From: Actinoplanes missouriensis 431
GTDB taxonomy: Bacteria; Actinomycetota; Actinomycetes; Mycobacteriales; Micromonosporaceae
Length of the DNA: 64,000 nucleotides
Reading direction: 5' to 3'
Assembly (NCBI RefSeq): GCF_000284295.1
Contig: NC_017093.1
Location: 1,054,001 to 1,118,000, forward strand
How positions within the stretch are numbered: the stretch's first letter is position 1; every line of letters begins with the position of its first letter. Below the pieces are notes generated by a model that saw only the letters and a program-made list of their open reading frames with translations, was not told where the DNA came from and made no database searches. Positions 16,226 through 25,135 of the stretch are shown piece by piece. Position numbers and translations under genes: made by a program.

Positions 16226-17208
16226 GCGCGATCCCCTCGGTCTTCCGGAAGGCCGCGCGGTCCGAGCCGGTCCGGCAGCAACTCACGGTACGAGCACGTC
16301 TGCGGCGGGACTGGCCGCTGCTGCTCATGTGCGTACCGGCGATGGGGTTGCTGCTGGTCTTCCACTACATCCCGGCGCTCGGCAACGTCATCGCGTTCCA
16401 GGACTACAACCCGTACGTCGGGGACAACCCCCTGGAGGCGTTCCTCTACAGCGAGTGGATCGGGTTCGGGAACTTCGAGTACCTCTTCACGACGTCGGCG
16501 TTCTGGGACGCGGTGCGCAACACGCTCACCATCACCGCGTTTCAGCTGATCTTCTACTTCCCGATCCCGATCGCCCTGGCGATGCTGCTCAACAGCATCC
16601 TCTCGCCGCGGATCCGCTCGCTGGTGCAGAGCGTCGTCTACCTGCCGCACTTCTTCAGCTGGGTGCTGGTGGTCTCGCTGTTCCAGATGATGTTCGGTGG
16701 CGCCGGCCTGATCGTGCAGACGGCGGGCCAGGCCGGTTTCACCGTCCCGGACATCATGACCAACCCGGACACCTTCCTGTTCCTGATCACCGCGCAGTCG
16801 CTCTGGAAGGACGCCGGCTGGGGCATGATCGTCTTCCTGGCGGCGCTCGCGGCGATCGACACCAACCTCTACGAGGCGGCGGCCGCCGACGGCGCGGGCC
16901 GATGGCGCCGGCTCTGGCACATCACGCTGCCGGGTCTGCGACCGGTCATCATCCTGCTGCTCATCCTCCGGCTGGGCGACGCGCTCAACGTCGGTTTCGA
17001 GCAGTTCGTCCTGCAGCGTGAGGCGGTCGGCCGGGACGCCGCCGAGGTGCTCGACACCTACGTCTACTACCAGGGCATCGCTGTCCAGCAGTGGGGCGTC
17101 GGCGCGGCGGCCGGCCTGTTCAAGGCGGTGGTCGGGCTGCTGCTCATCGTGGGCGCCAACAAGGTGGCCCATCGGTTCGGCGAGCAAGGGATCTATTCGA
17201 AGTCATGA
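16222..17208 (+). CDS. ABC importer permease, LplB type
   Basis: 328 aa with six predicted transmembrane helices. The EAA loop that contacts the ATPase is visible: 'YEAAAADGAGRWRRLWHITLPGLRP' at about residues 215-240. The N-terminal 'LLMCVPAMGLLLVFHYIPALGNVIAFQDYNPY' is typical of LplB-type CUT1 permeases. The ATG overlaps the stop of the binding protein (ATGA), and the stop overlaps the next permease in the same way, so the three proteins are made together. It forms the membrane pore with the following gene product. Confidence 0.92.
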   Translation: MSAIPSVFRKAARSEPVRQQLTVRARLRRDWPLLLMCVPAMGLLLVFHYIPALGNVIAFQDYNPYVGDNPLEAFLYSEWIGFGNFEYLFTTSAFWDAVRNTLTITAFQLIFYFPIPIALAMLLNSILSPRIRSLVQSVVYLPHFFSWVLVVSLFQMMFGGAGLIVQTAGQAGFTVPDIMTNPDTFLFLITAQSLWKDAGWGMIVFLAALAAIDTNLYEAAAADGAGRWRRLWHITLPGLRPVIILLLILRLGDALNVGFEQFVLQREAVGRDAAEVLDTYVYYQGIAVQQWGVGAAAGLFKAVVGLLLIVGANKVAHRFGEQGIYSKS

Positions 17209-18107
17209 GCGTCCGACCGGTCTGGGAAGAGAAGCCGAGCCTGCTGGGCAGGGTCGGCAAGGGGACGATCCTCACCGTCGTGGTGCTGGCCGTGCTGGTG
17301 CCGCTCTGGGTGGTCCTGGTGACGAGCCTGTCCTCGGAGGCGACGATCAACAATGCGGGCGGCTATGTGTTCCTGCCCCGGGAGTTCGACCCGTCCGCCT
17401 ACATCGTGATCTTCACGGGTGGGCAGATCACCGACGCGATCCTGGTCAGCACGGTGGTGGCGGTGGCCGGGACGGCGTTGAGCCTGGTGGTCACGGTGCT
17501 CGCCGCTTACGGTCTGTCCCGTCCAGGCTCGCTGGGACACCGGCCCATCCTCTTCTACTTCCTCCTGACCTTCCTGATTTATCCGGGCATGATTCCGTCG
17601 TACCTGGTCGTCACCGGTCTCGGCCTCAAGGACAACCTGCTGTCCCTGATCCTCCCGACCGCGATCAGCGCCTTCAACCTCGTGGTGCTCCGCGCCTTCT
17701 TCATGAACATCCCCGGCGAGCTGCTGGACAGCGCCCGCATCGACGGCGCCGGCGAGCTCCGGATCCTCTGGCGGATCGTGCTCCCGCTATCAAAAGCGGT
17801 CACAGCGGTGGTCGGCCTGTTCTACGCCGTCGGTTACTGGAACGCCTTTTTCAACGCCGTCCTCTACATCGACCGCAACGATCTGCAGCCCGTGCAGCGC
17901 GTCCTGCAGCAGTTCATCCTCGCCGGACAGTCCCCGACATCCTCGGGCACCGCCGTCTACGTCCCCGGCCTGGGCTCCGCCATCCCACCCACCCTGGCGA
18001 TCAAAATGGCGGTGGTGGTGGTGACGATCGTTCCCGCGCTGCTGGTCTACCCGTTCATCCAGCGCCACTTCACCAAGGGCGTCATCATCGGGGCGGTGAA
18101 GGGCTAG
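17205..18107 (+). CDS. ABC importer permease, LplC type
   Basis: I start at the ATG overlapping the upstream stop codon (ATGA), giving 300 aa; the longer frame upstream is non-coding. Six transmembrane helices are predicted. The EAA-like loop reads 'LLDSARIDGAGELRILWRIVLPLSK' around residues 170-195, and the protein ends 'HFTKGVIIGAVKG', a highly typical C-terminus of this permease class. It is the second membrane subunit of the importer. The operon ends here; the next gene is convergent 152 bp away. Confidence 0.92.
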   Translation: MSVRPVWEEKPSLLGRVGKGTILTVVVLAVLVPLWVVLVTSLSSEATINNAGGYVFLPREFDPSAYIVIFTGGQITDAILVSTVVAVAGTALSLVVTVLAAYGLSRPGSLGHRPILFYFLLTFLIYPGMIPSYLVVTGLGLKDNLLSLILPTAISAFNLVVLRAFFMNIPGELLDSARIDGAGELRILWRIVLPLSKAVTAVVGLFYAVGYWNAFFNAVLYIDRNDLQPVQRVLQQFILAGQSPTSSGTAVYVPGLGSAIPPTLAIKMAVVVVTIVPALLVYPFIQRHFTKGVIIGAVKG

Positions 18108-18259
18108 AGAGGGTACGGGCGGAGAGCCGGACAACCGCACCGGCGCGCTCTCAAGAAGCCCCGCGGCCACCTGCCCGCTCCAGGCCGCCCGGCGACTTCC
18201 GCTACCGCTGCATGGTCACCCACCACCCGCGCCCGAACTCCGCACGCGGGGCCCGCGGG

Positions 18260-20356
18260 TCAGCGAGGGAGTGTTGTCCTGAAAGGAGTACCGGCTCGGA
18301 CGGGCAGGAGCTCTCGGCCTCCCGGCCACGTCAGCTCCACCGTCCGATCACGGGGTGACCTCAGCGTCACCGCCACCGCTCCCGGCGACCACGACAAATC
18401 GACCGTTACCGCGCCCCGGGCGACGAGCCCCCGCACCTCGCCCGACGGCCACGCCTGCGGAAGCGCCGGCAGCACCGACACGCGCGCCACCTCGTCAAGA
18501 CCGACATCCCGGCTCTGCAGCAGCATCGACACGACCAGGGCCGGCAACCCGCCCGCCAGGTCCACGTTGAACATGTGGTCGCGGTTGTGCGTGGGCACCA
18601 GGTTCGACCGCCAGTACGCGTCCGCGATCCGGGCCAGCGCCGCATGCGCCTCCTCGGCCAGCCCCAGGTGCGCCGCAGCCACGCCGAGCAGGGCCAGCCC
18701 GTACCCCATCTCGTCCGAATCCGAGCCCAGCCACCAGCGCAAACGTGCCCGCACAGCCCGCACCGCCGCGGCGTGCAACGCCGGATCCTGCCTGATCGCC
18801 GGGTCACCGGCGTACCAGAACGGGTAGAAGTGGCTGCAGTGCCGATGCTCGTGGTTGTCGGGTGATCGCGGGTCCAGCCATTCGGCGAGCTCGCCGGACG
18901 CGGTGATCCGGTACGGCGGCAGCGCGTCGAGCAGTGCCCGCCAGCGCGGCGCGCCGGCGGCGCCGGGGTCGAGCGCCAGCAGGGAGCGGAGCAGGTCACC
19001 GACCACCTGCATGTCCATCGTCGCGTCGGCGCACGCCTGTGAGCCGGCGCCGGCCGGGTGGTTCTCGGGGGAGTACGACGGGGTGAACCGGGCCCGGCCG
19101 TCCTCGATCACCACGAAGCTGAGGTAGAACTCGGCGGCTTCGCGGAGGAACGGGAGGGCCCGGGACTCCAGGAAGTCCCGATCGCCGGTGTGCTGCCAGT
19201 GATCGACGTAGAGGCGGCCGAGCCAGGCCGCGCCGGCGGTCCAGAACGTCAGGCACCAGATCGGCCCGAAATGGTTGTGCCGGCCGTGCGTGCTGAAGTG
19301 CGCGGGAACCAGAAATCCCGGCATGCCGTACAGGTCGCGGGCGTTCGCCCGGAAGTCGTCGATCAGGTCGTCGACCAGGTCGAACACCGGCACCATCAGC
19401 GACGGCGTCCCCGTCGAGTGCACCGCGAGCATCGCCGCCTGCAGATTCCCGTCCACGGTCCAGCCACTGCGCCACGGCGGCGCATAGGTCCCGGTCCACA
19501 CGCCCTGCAGGGTCGGCGGCCGCTCCCCGGTGCTGCTGATGATCGCGTAACGGCCGGCGTCGAAGAGCCGCTCCACCGGATCCCCGCCGAGATCGAGGCG
19601 CACCCGCCCGAACAGCTCACCGTGCACCGCCACGTGCCGGGCCAGCAGCGCATCGAAGTCCGCGTCGACCTCCGGAAAAGCGGACTCACCCGGGGAGACC
19701 CGAGCCACGATCACCACCTCTTCGGGGGTACGGCGGACCCGCGTCTCCACGGTCCACCCCCGTGCCGCAGTCCACGGAACGTCCACGAACCGCCCGGTCA
19801 GCCTTCCACCGTCCACGCTGAACGAAATCGGTCGCTCCGGCTCTCCGGGGGCCGGCTCGAGGGTGACCGTCGCACCGCACCCCGACACCCGGATCACCAC
19901 CACGTCGTCGGCTCGCGACACGAACGCGTCGCACACCACCGCGCCCCACGACTGCCGGACCACGCCCGTGGTGAAGTCGGTTCCCCGCACGTGGTCGCCC
20001 TGCGCCTGATCAGGGCGGACGGTCAGCGTCGCGGCGGGTATCAGTGGGTCGATCCAGCGCGTGTCCCCGTACCCACGATGGGATTGAACGGCGAGGTCGC
20101 AGACCGCCTGTGCCGCCTCCTGGAAGCGTGCGGTGTCGATGAGCTCGCGCAATCGCGGCAGAGCCGCAGCGGTCGGCGGCGCCGGTAGGGGTTCGGTGAC
20201 CGGCTGGAAGAGGCGCTCGTGGGCGAGCGTGAAGCGCAGCGCGGCGGGGGAGCCGTAGCAGAGCGCGCCCTGTCGCCCGTTGCCGCAGATCAGCGCGCGC
20301 TCCCAGTCCTCAGTGGTATCGGAGTCATGGAAAGACAGATTGACAGCGGTCTGCAC
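18260..20356 (-). CDS. GH95 alpha-L-fucosidase/alpha-L-galactosidase family enzyme
   Basis: The 698-aa protein has the GH95 architecture: an N-terminal beta domain (EDWERALICGNGRQGALCYG), a linker, an (alpha/alpha)6 barrel, and a C-terminal beta domain (VARVSVLPALPQAWPSGEVRGLVARGAVTVDLSW). Barrel motifs include 'WTVDGNLQAAMLAVH' (the Asn region that activates water in GH95), 'FTPSYSPEN' and 'HEHRHCSHFYPFWYAG'. No signal peptide is seen, so it is cytoplasmic and works on imported oligosaccharides. The start is GTG with AGGAGG only 1 base away, an unusually short spacing. It is divergent from GH42 over a 45-bp region with a GTTTAG box. Substrate is probably alpha-1,2-fucosylated galactosides. 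Confidence 0.9.
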   Translation of the reverse strand: MQTAVNLSFHDSDTTEDWERALICGNGRQGALCYGSPAALRFTLAHERLFQPVTEPLPAPPTAAALPRLRELIDTARFQEAAQAVCDLAVQSHRGYGDTRWIDPLIPAATLTVRPDQAQGDHVRGTDFTTGVVRQSWGAVVCDAFVSRADDVVVIRVSGCGATVTLEPAPGEPERPISFSVDGGRLTGRFVDVPWTAARGWTVETRVRRTPEEVVIVARVSPGESAFPEVDADFDALLARHVAVHGELFGRVRLDLGGDPVERLFDAGRYAIISSTGERPPTLQGVWTGTYAPPWRSGWTVDGNLQAAMLAVHSTGTPSLMVPVFDLVDDLIDDFRANARDLYGMPGFLVPAHFSTHGRHNHFGPIWCLTFWTAGAAWLGRLYVDHWQHTGDRDFLESRALPFLREAAEFYLSFVVIEDGRARFTPSYSPENHPAGAGSQACADATMDMQVVGDLLRSLLALDPGAAGAPRWRALLDALPPYRITASGELAEWLDPRSPDNHEHRHCSHFYPFWYAGDPAIRQDPALHAAAVRAVRARLRWWLGSDSDEMGYGLALLGVAAAHLGLAEEAHAALARIADAYWRSNLVPTHNRDHMFNVDLAGGLPALVVSMLLQSRDVGLDEVARVSVLPALPQAWPSGEVRGLVARGAVTVDLSWSPGAVAVTLRSPRDRTVELTWPGGRELLPVRAGTPFRTTLPR

Positions 20357-20363
20357 TCCTCCT

Positions 20364-20389
20364 ACTTTGTTTAGACCTCAAACTAAAGT
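20364..20389. promoter_or_regulatory. GTTTAG box between GH95 and GH42
   Basis: The site has outer arms ACTTT and AAAGT and an inner GTTT-N7-AAAC pair containing GTTTAGAC, the same eight bases as the box before the importer operon. It fills the centre of the 45-bp gap between two divergent glycosidase genes, so one protein could control both. Confidence 0.65.
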
Positions 20390-20401
20390 CAAGGCGGCAG
20401 G

Positions 20402-22363
20402 ATGTTCTTCGGCGGCGACTACAACCCCGAGCAGTGGCCGGAAGAGGTGCAGGAGGCGGATGTCGCGCTGATGCGGGAGGCCGGCGTCACGGCAGTCACC
20501 GTCGGCGTCTTCGCGTGGTCGCACCTGGAGCCGGTCGAGGGTAGGTACGAGTTCGGCTGGCTGGACCGCGTGCTCGACCGGCTGCACGCGGGCGGCGTCA
20601 AGGTCGTCCTCGCCACGCCGACCGCGTCGCCGCCACCCTGGTTCACGGCCGCGCATCCGGAGGCGCTGCCGGTGACCGCCGACGGGGTGCGACTCACGCA
20701 CGGTAGTCGTGACACGTACTGCGTCTCCGCCCCGGCCTATCGCGAGCCGGCCCGGAGCATCGCTCGTGAGCTGGGCAGACGCTATGCCCGGCACCCGGCG
20801 CTGGCGATGTGGCACGTGCACAACGAGTACGGCACCGACTGTCGCTGCGACCTGACCGCCGAGGCGTTCCGCGGCTGGCTGCGGGAGCGGCACGGCACGC
20901 TCGACGCGCTGAACGAGGCGTGGACCACGGCGTTCTGGAGCCAGCGCTACACGGACTGGGCGCAGATCACCCCGCCGCGGGCGACGCAGTACCTCCCGAA
21001 TCCCGCGCACGTGCTGGACTTCCGCCGGTTCCTCTCGGACGAGATGCTCGGCGCGTACCGGGAACAGCGTGACCTGCTCCGCGAGTGCAACCCCGACGTG
21101 CCGATCACGACGAACTTCGTGCAGGGCGGCTGGGTGAGCGTCGACCACGCGCGATGGGCAGAATCGGTCGACGTCGTGGCGGTGGACCACTATCCGGACA
21201 GCGCCGGCATCGGCGCCGAGGAGGAGACGGCGTTCGCCGGGGACCTGGCGCGCGGCTGGGGCGGTGGATCGTGGCTGCTGATGGAGACCGCGCCGAACGT
21301 GATCTACACGCGCGGCCGGATGCACGCCAAGGAGCCGGGTCGCCTGACCCGGCACAGCCTCGGTTACGTGGCCCGCGGGTCGGCCGGCGCGATGTACTTC
21401 CAGTGGCGGCAGCCGCGCGGCGGCGCCGAGCTGTTCCACTCGGCGCTGGTGCCGCACGCCGGCCCGGACAGTCCGGTCTTCCGGGAGGCGGTGCGGCTCG
21501 GGCGTACCCTCGCTGCCCTCGCACCGCAGCTCGCCGGGCTCGCGCCGCCCGCCGCCGAGGTCGCGCTGACCTGGGACGCGCCCTCCTGGTGGGCGTTGCA
21601 GGGCGCCGGCCTGCCATCCGACGGCATCGATTACCTGGCGGCCGTCCGGCAGGCGCACCGCGCGCTGTTCCGCTCCGGCATCATGACCGATTTCGCCTTC
21701 CCGGCTCTCGATGGCGACCTCTCCCGATACCGGATGATCGTGGTGCCCCACCTCTATCTCGCGCCGCCCGAGGTGGCCGCCCGTCTCCGCGACTTCGTCG
21801 CCTCCGGAGGCCATCTGGTGGTGGGTCATCTCAGCGGCATCGCGGACGCCTGCGCGCGGGTCGGTCTGGGCGGTTACCCGGCGGCCTTCCGCGATTTCCT
21901 GGGGGTACGGGTGACCGAATGGCACCCCGTGGACCCCGGTGTCCCGATCGCGCTGGACGACGGCACCGCGGTCTCCGGCTGGACCGAGCGGGTCGAGACG
22001 ACGGGGGCCGAGGTGGTGGCGCGTTACGCGGAGGGGGTGCTGGCCGGCGAGCCGGCGGTGACCAGGAACGGCACCGCCTGGTACGTCTCGGCCGGTCTGG
22101 ACGACGCCGGCTGGCAGCGGCTGCTCCGATCGGTGGCCGCGGAGGCGGGCGTCGCGCCCGTGCTCGAGGACCTGCCGCCGCAGGTGGAAGCGGTCCGCCG
22201 TGGAGCCCTGGTGTTCCTGCTCAACCACGGCGTGGCGGAGGCTGTCGTGCCGCTGCCCGAGCCGGGAACGGACGCGATCACCGGCAACCCGGTGGGCCGG
22301 TCGGCGATCGTGGAAGCCGGTGGGTTCATGGTGATCAGGACCGGTCAGGCGGCTCCCGTCTGA
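20402..22363 (+). CDS. GH42 beta-galactosidase
   Basis: The 653-aa protein begins 'MFFGGDYNPEQWPEEVQEAD', diagnostic of GH42, and contains 'TPTASPPPWF' and 'YCVSAPAYREPARSI'. The acid/base is Glu142 in WHVHNEYGTD and the nucleophile Glu295 in LLMETAPN. A beta-galactosidase trimerisation domain follows (about 395-590) and a short C-terminal beta domain. No signal peptide, so cytoplasmic. ATG 20402 follows AAGG. It is divergent from GH95 and probably co-regulated, consistent with removing galactose after fucose. Its last 19 bp overlap the convergent regulator gene. Confidence 0.93.
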   Translation: MFFGGDYNPEQWPEEVQEADVALMREAGVTAVTVGVFAWSHLEPVEGRYEFGWLDRVLDRLHAGGVKVVLATPTASPPPWFTAAHPEALPVTADGVRLTHGSRDTYCVSAPAYREPARSIARELGRRYARHPALAMWHVHNEYGTDCRCDLTAEAFRGWLRERHGTLDALNEAWTTAFWSQRYTDWAQITPPRATQYLPNPAHVLDFRRFLSDEMLGAYREQRDLLRECNPDVPITTNFVQGGWVSVDHARWAESVDVVAVDHYPDSAGIGAEEETAFAGDLARGWGGGSWLLMETAPNVIYTRGRMHAKEPGRLTRHSLGYVARGSAGAMYFQWRQPRGGAELFHSALVPHAGPDSPVFREAVRLGRTLAALAPQLAGLAPPAAEVALTWDAPSWWALQGAGLPSDGIDYLAAVRQAHRALFRSGIMTDFAFPALDGDLSRYRMIVVPHLYLAPPEVAARLRDFVASGGHLVVGHLSGIADACARVGLGGYPAAFRDFLGVRVTEWHPVDPGVPIALDDGTAVSGWTERVETTGAEVVARYAEGVLAGEPAVTRNGTAWYVSAGLDDAGWQRLLRSVAAEAGVAPVLEDLPPQVEAVRRGALVFLLNHGVAEAVVPLPEPGTDAITGNPVGRSAIVEAGGFMVIRTGQAAPV

Positions 22364-23322
22364 AAGGCTCGGCGATAGGCGGACGGTGACGTCCGCATCG
22401 CCTGGGTGAAGTGATGCCGGAACGTCACCGCCGTGTCGAATCCGACGCTGGCCGCCACCTCCTCGATCGGCGCGCTCCCGGACTCCAGCAGCGGCAGGCT
22501 GGCGTGCACCCGCTGGGTGATCAGCCAGCGGATCGGAGTGGTCCCGGTGGCCCGGGCGAAATGCCGCAGGTAGGTACGCGGCGACATGTGCGCCCGCCGC
22601 GCCAGCACGTCGACCGTGATGGTGGCGGTCAGGTTCGTCATCGCCCACTCCATGCTGCGGGCCACCCGGTCGTCCTCCGGGTCGGCCGGGACCGGCGCCT
22701 CGACGAACTGGGCCTGACCGCCGTCCCGGTGCGGCTGGACGACAAGTCGCCGGGCCACCATGTTGGCCACCGTCGGACCGTGGTCGAGGCGGATCACGTG
22801 CAGGCAGAGGTCGAGCCCGGCGGCGCTGCCCGCACTGGTCAGGACCGGTCCGTCGTCGATGTAGAGGACGTCGGCGTCCACCTCCACCGCCGGGTGCCTG
22901 GCGCGCAGTGTCTCCGCGTACCGCCAGTGGGTGGTGGCCCGCCGGCCGTCCAGCAGGCCCGCGCCGGCCAGGGCGAACGCGCCCGAGCAGATCGACATGA
23001 TCCGGGCGCCACGGTCGTGGGCGGCGCGCAGCGCGTCGGCCAGGGCGGGCGAGACGGGGGCGTGCACGTCCGGCACGCCGGGCACGATCAGCGTCTCGGC
23101 GGCGGCGAACGCGTCCAGGCCGTGCTCGGTGTGCAGGGCCGCGCCGCCGACCACGCGCACCGGACCGGGGGTGTCGGCGCAGATGGTCAGTTCGTACCAG
23201 GGGAAGTCGAACTCCGGGCGGGGCAGGCCGAAGACCTCGCTCACGATGCCGATCTCGAAGACCGACATCCCCTCGAAGGCCAGCACCGACACGGTCGGGC
23301 CCCGGCGACGCACACCCAGCAT
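22345..23322 (-). CDS. GlxA-family AraC-type transcriptional regulator
   Basis: 325 aa. Residues 10-180 form a DJ-1/PfpI-like domain (VSVLAFEGMSVFEIGIVSEVFG, and the nucleophile-elbow-like 'MSICSGAFALAGAGLLDGRRATTHW'). Residues of about 215-315 are a double helix-turn-helix AraC domain ('TITVDVLARRAHMSPRTYLRHFARATGTTP' and 'IEEVAASVGFDTAVTFRHHFTQAM'). This is the GlxA/FtrA arrangement. It is divergent from a rhodanese gene 71 bp away, a pairing common in actinobacteria, so the rhodanese is the likely target. The 3' end overlaps GH42 by 19 bp in the convergent direction. Confidence 0.93.
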   Translation of the reverse strand: MLGVRRRGPTVSVLAFEGMSVFEIGIVSEVFGLPRPEFDFPWYELTICADTPGPVRVVGGAALHTEHGLDAFAAAETLIVPGVPDVHAPVSPALADALRAAHDRGARIMSICSGAFALAGAGLLDGRRATTHWRYAETLRARHPAVEVDADVLYIDDGPVLTSAGSAAGLDLCLHVIRLDHGPTVANMVARRLVVQPHRDGGQAQFVEAPVPADPEDDRVARSMEWAMTNLTATITVDVLARRAHMSPRTYLRHFARATGTTPIRWLITQRVHASLPLLESGSAPIEEVAASVGFDTAVTFRHHFTQAMRTSPSAYRRAFQTGAA

Positions 23323-23393
23323 GGCGGAATCTTAGCGGTCAGCGTCGTTCGCGCCACTGGGCCGGCCCGGTCAACATTGGCAAGCTCAACGGC

Positions 23394-23828
23394 ATGACCA
23401 TGGAAAACGCTGACGCTGTCGCCCACTTCTCCGCCCGCCTCCGGTTCGAGACCGACGTGAGTGACGTGCACGCCGACCTGGAAGCCGGCCTGCCGGGGGT
23501 CGTCCTGATCGACACCCGCAACGACGTGTCCTGGGAACAGGGCCACGTGCCGCAGGCCGTTCACGTACCGACCGCGCAGATCGCCGCGCGGGCCGCCGAG
23601 GTGGTTCCGCCGGGCAGCCGGGTCGTCACCTACTGCTGGGGTCCCGGCTGCAACGGGGCGACGAAGGCCGCGCTGGAGTTCGCGCGGCTGGGATATCCGG
23701 TCCGGGAGATGCTCGGCGGTTTCGAGTACTGGGTCCGGGAGGGCTTCCCGGTCCGCGACCGGAACGGTGTCAGCGCGCGGCCGGCCGACGAGCTCACCTC
23801 GCCGGCCGGAGTGGCCTGCGGCTGCTGA
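23394..23828 (+). CDS. Rhodanese-like domain protein
   Basis: 144 aa with a single rhodanese domain: 'VVLIDTRNDVSWEQGHVPQAVHVPTAQIAAR' (CH2A-like segment) and the active-site loop 'VVTYCWGPGCNGATKAALEFARLGYPV' with a candidate sulphur-accepting cysteine, followed by 'MLGGFEYWVREGFPV'. Such single-domain proteins transfer sulphur or act in stress detoxification; the substrate is not known. It is divergent from the GlxA-type regulator. The start could also be ATG 23400. The protein ends in an unusual CGC tail that may be a secondary thiol site. Confidence 0.88.
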   Translation: MTMENADAVAHFSARLRFETDVSDVHADLEAGLPGVVLIDTRNDVSWEQGHVPQAVHVPTAQIAARAAEVVPPGSRVVTYCWGPGCNGATKAALEFARLGYPVREMLGGFEYWVREGFPVRDRNGVSARPADELTSPAGVACGC

Positions 23829-23847
23829 GCCGCGAGAGCCCGGTTGC

Positions 23848-25092
23848 CTATCCCAGGAGCCCGTCCAGCCACTCGTTGCGGAACGTGCCCTTCGCATCGA
23901 AGCGCCGGACCAGCTCGGCGAAGTCGCCGAAGCGGGGGTACGCGGCCCGCAGGTCGGCCTGCGCCGTCGTGAAGATCTTGCCCCAGTGCGGCCGGGCCGC
24001 GAACGGCGCGAGCGCCCGCTCCACGTCGGCCACCACCGGCAGCACCGCCTCGGTGTCGGCGATCCAGGTGAAGTGCAGCGCCAGGCTGTCCCGCCGGTGG
24101 TTGGGGCTCAGCCAGAGCTCGTCCGCGGCGATCGTCCGCATCTCGCAGACCTGGAGGACGGCCGCGACGCGCTCGCGCAGCTCGGCCACCGCCGCGATGG
24201 CGGCCCGGGCGTGCTGGCGCGGGACGTGCCACTCGGACTGCAGCTCCTCGCCGCTGCTCGGGGTGAACTCCATCCGGAAGTGCGGCAGCCGGGCATGCCA
24301 GGGGCCGGGCACGCCACCCTGCTCGGTGCAGTTCTCGGCCGGCATGCCGGGCACCGGGTGGCGCGGCCCGCCGGCGAGCGTCGCGCCGTGGAAGTCGCCG
24401 GCCGGCATCGGGTCGTGCCGCTTGAGCCAGACCTGGTCGATGCCGGGCCCGGTCCAGCGGGTGAAGAGGCTGACGCTGTAGCCGTCGGCGAGGATCTCGT
24501 CGAGCGCGTCGTCGAGGGCGGCGGCCGGCAGGTTCTCGTAGACGTACTGCCGCAGGTCGAAAGCGGGCGACACGTCCAGGGTGAGCGCGGTGACCACGCC
24601 GAGCGCGCCGAGGCCGACCACGGCTCCGGCCAGGTCGGCGTCGGCACGGGTCAGCGTGACCAGCTCGCCGTCGGCGCGGACGATCTCCAAACCGGAGACG
24701 GCGGTGGCGAGGTTGCCGTTGCGTACGCCGGAGCCGTGGGTCGCGGTGGCGACCGCGCCGGCGACCGAGATGTGCGGCAGCGAGGCCAGGTTGTGCACGG
24801 CCAGGCCGGCCTCGCTCAGGGGCGCCGCCAGGTCGCCGTAACGAAGGCCGCCGTCGACCCGGACCGAGGTCCGGTCCGGTCCGATCTCAACGGTGCGGGG
24901 CAGGTCGGCGAGGGAGATCAGGGCGCCGGTGGTGTCGGCGAGGCGGTTGAACGAGTGGCCGCTGCCCAGCACGCGCAGCCGCCCGGCGGCGGAGGCCACC
25001 ACCTCCTGCACCTCGGCGACCGATTTTGGTCGATGCACCTGGTCGGTGCCGAAGACGATGTTGCCGGCCCAGTTGGTGAGTTGCTCCCGCAT
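23848..25092 (-). CDS. aldO: Alditol oxidase (xylitol/sorbitol oxidase)
   Basis: The 414-aa protein aligns by eye along its length with Streptomyces AldO: N-terminal 'TNWAGNI', the FAD attachment motif 'VLGSGHSFN' with His46 at the position of the covalent flavin link, 'NLASLPHISVAGAVATATHGSG', 'HPVPGMPAENCTEQGGVPGPWHARLPHFRMEFTPSSG' and 'HFTWIADTEAVLPVV...PHWGKIF'. AldO oxidises the terminal alcohol of xylitol or sorbitol with oxygen, giving hydrogen peroxide. The enzyme is soluble and cytosolic. It is divergent from a PadR regulator 43 bp away, which may control it. The proximity to xylose and glycan genes suggests a role in pentitol use. Confidence 0.93.
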   Translation of the reverse strand: MREQLTNWAGNIVFGTDQVHRPKSVAEVQEVVASAAGRLRVLGSGHSFNRLADTTGALISLADLPRTVEIGPDRTSVRVDGGLRYGDLAAPLSEAGLAVHNLASLPHISVAGAVATATHGSGVRNGNLATAVSGLEIVRADGELVTLTRADADLAGAVVGLGALGVVTALTLDVSPAFDLRQYVYENLPAAALDDALDEILADGYSVSLFTRWTGPGIDQVWLKRHDPMPAGDFHGATLAGGPRHPVPGMPAENCTEQGGVPGPWHARLPHFRMEFTPSSGEELQSEWHVPRQHARAAIAAVAELRERVAAVLQVCEMRTIAADELWLSPNHRRDSLALHFTWIADTEAVLPVVADVERALAPFAARPHWGKIFTTAQADLRAAYPRFGDFAELVRRFDAKGTFRNEWLDGLLG

Positions 25093-25135
25093 CGCCTCAC
25101 ACTAACCGTTTCGATTAGATGTATACGCTGGGGCG

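Noticed and set aside
20378..22648. 756-codon minus-strand open frame opposite GH42
   Set aside because: Shadow frame; the plus-strand GH42 has all catalytic residues and this one has no recognisable domain.
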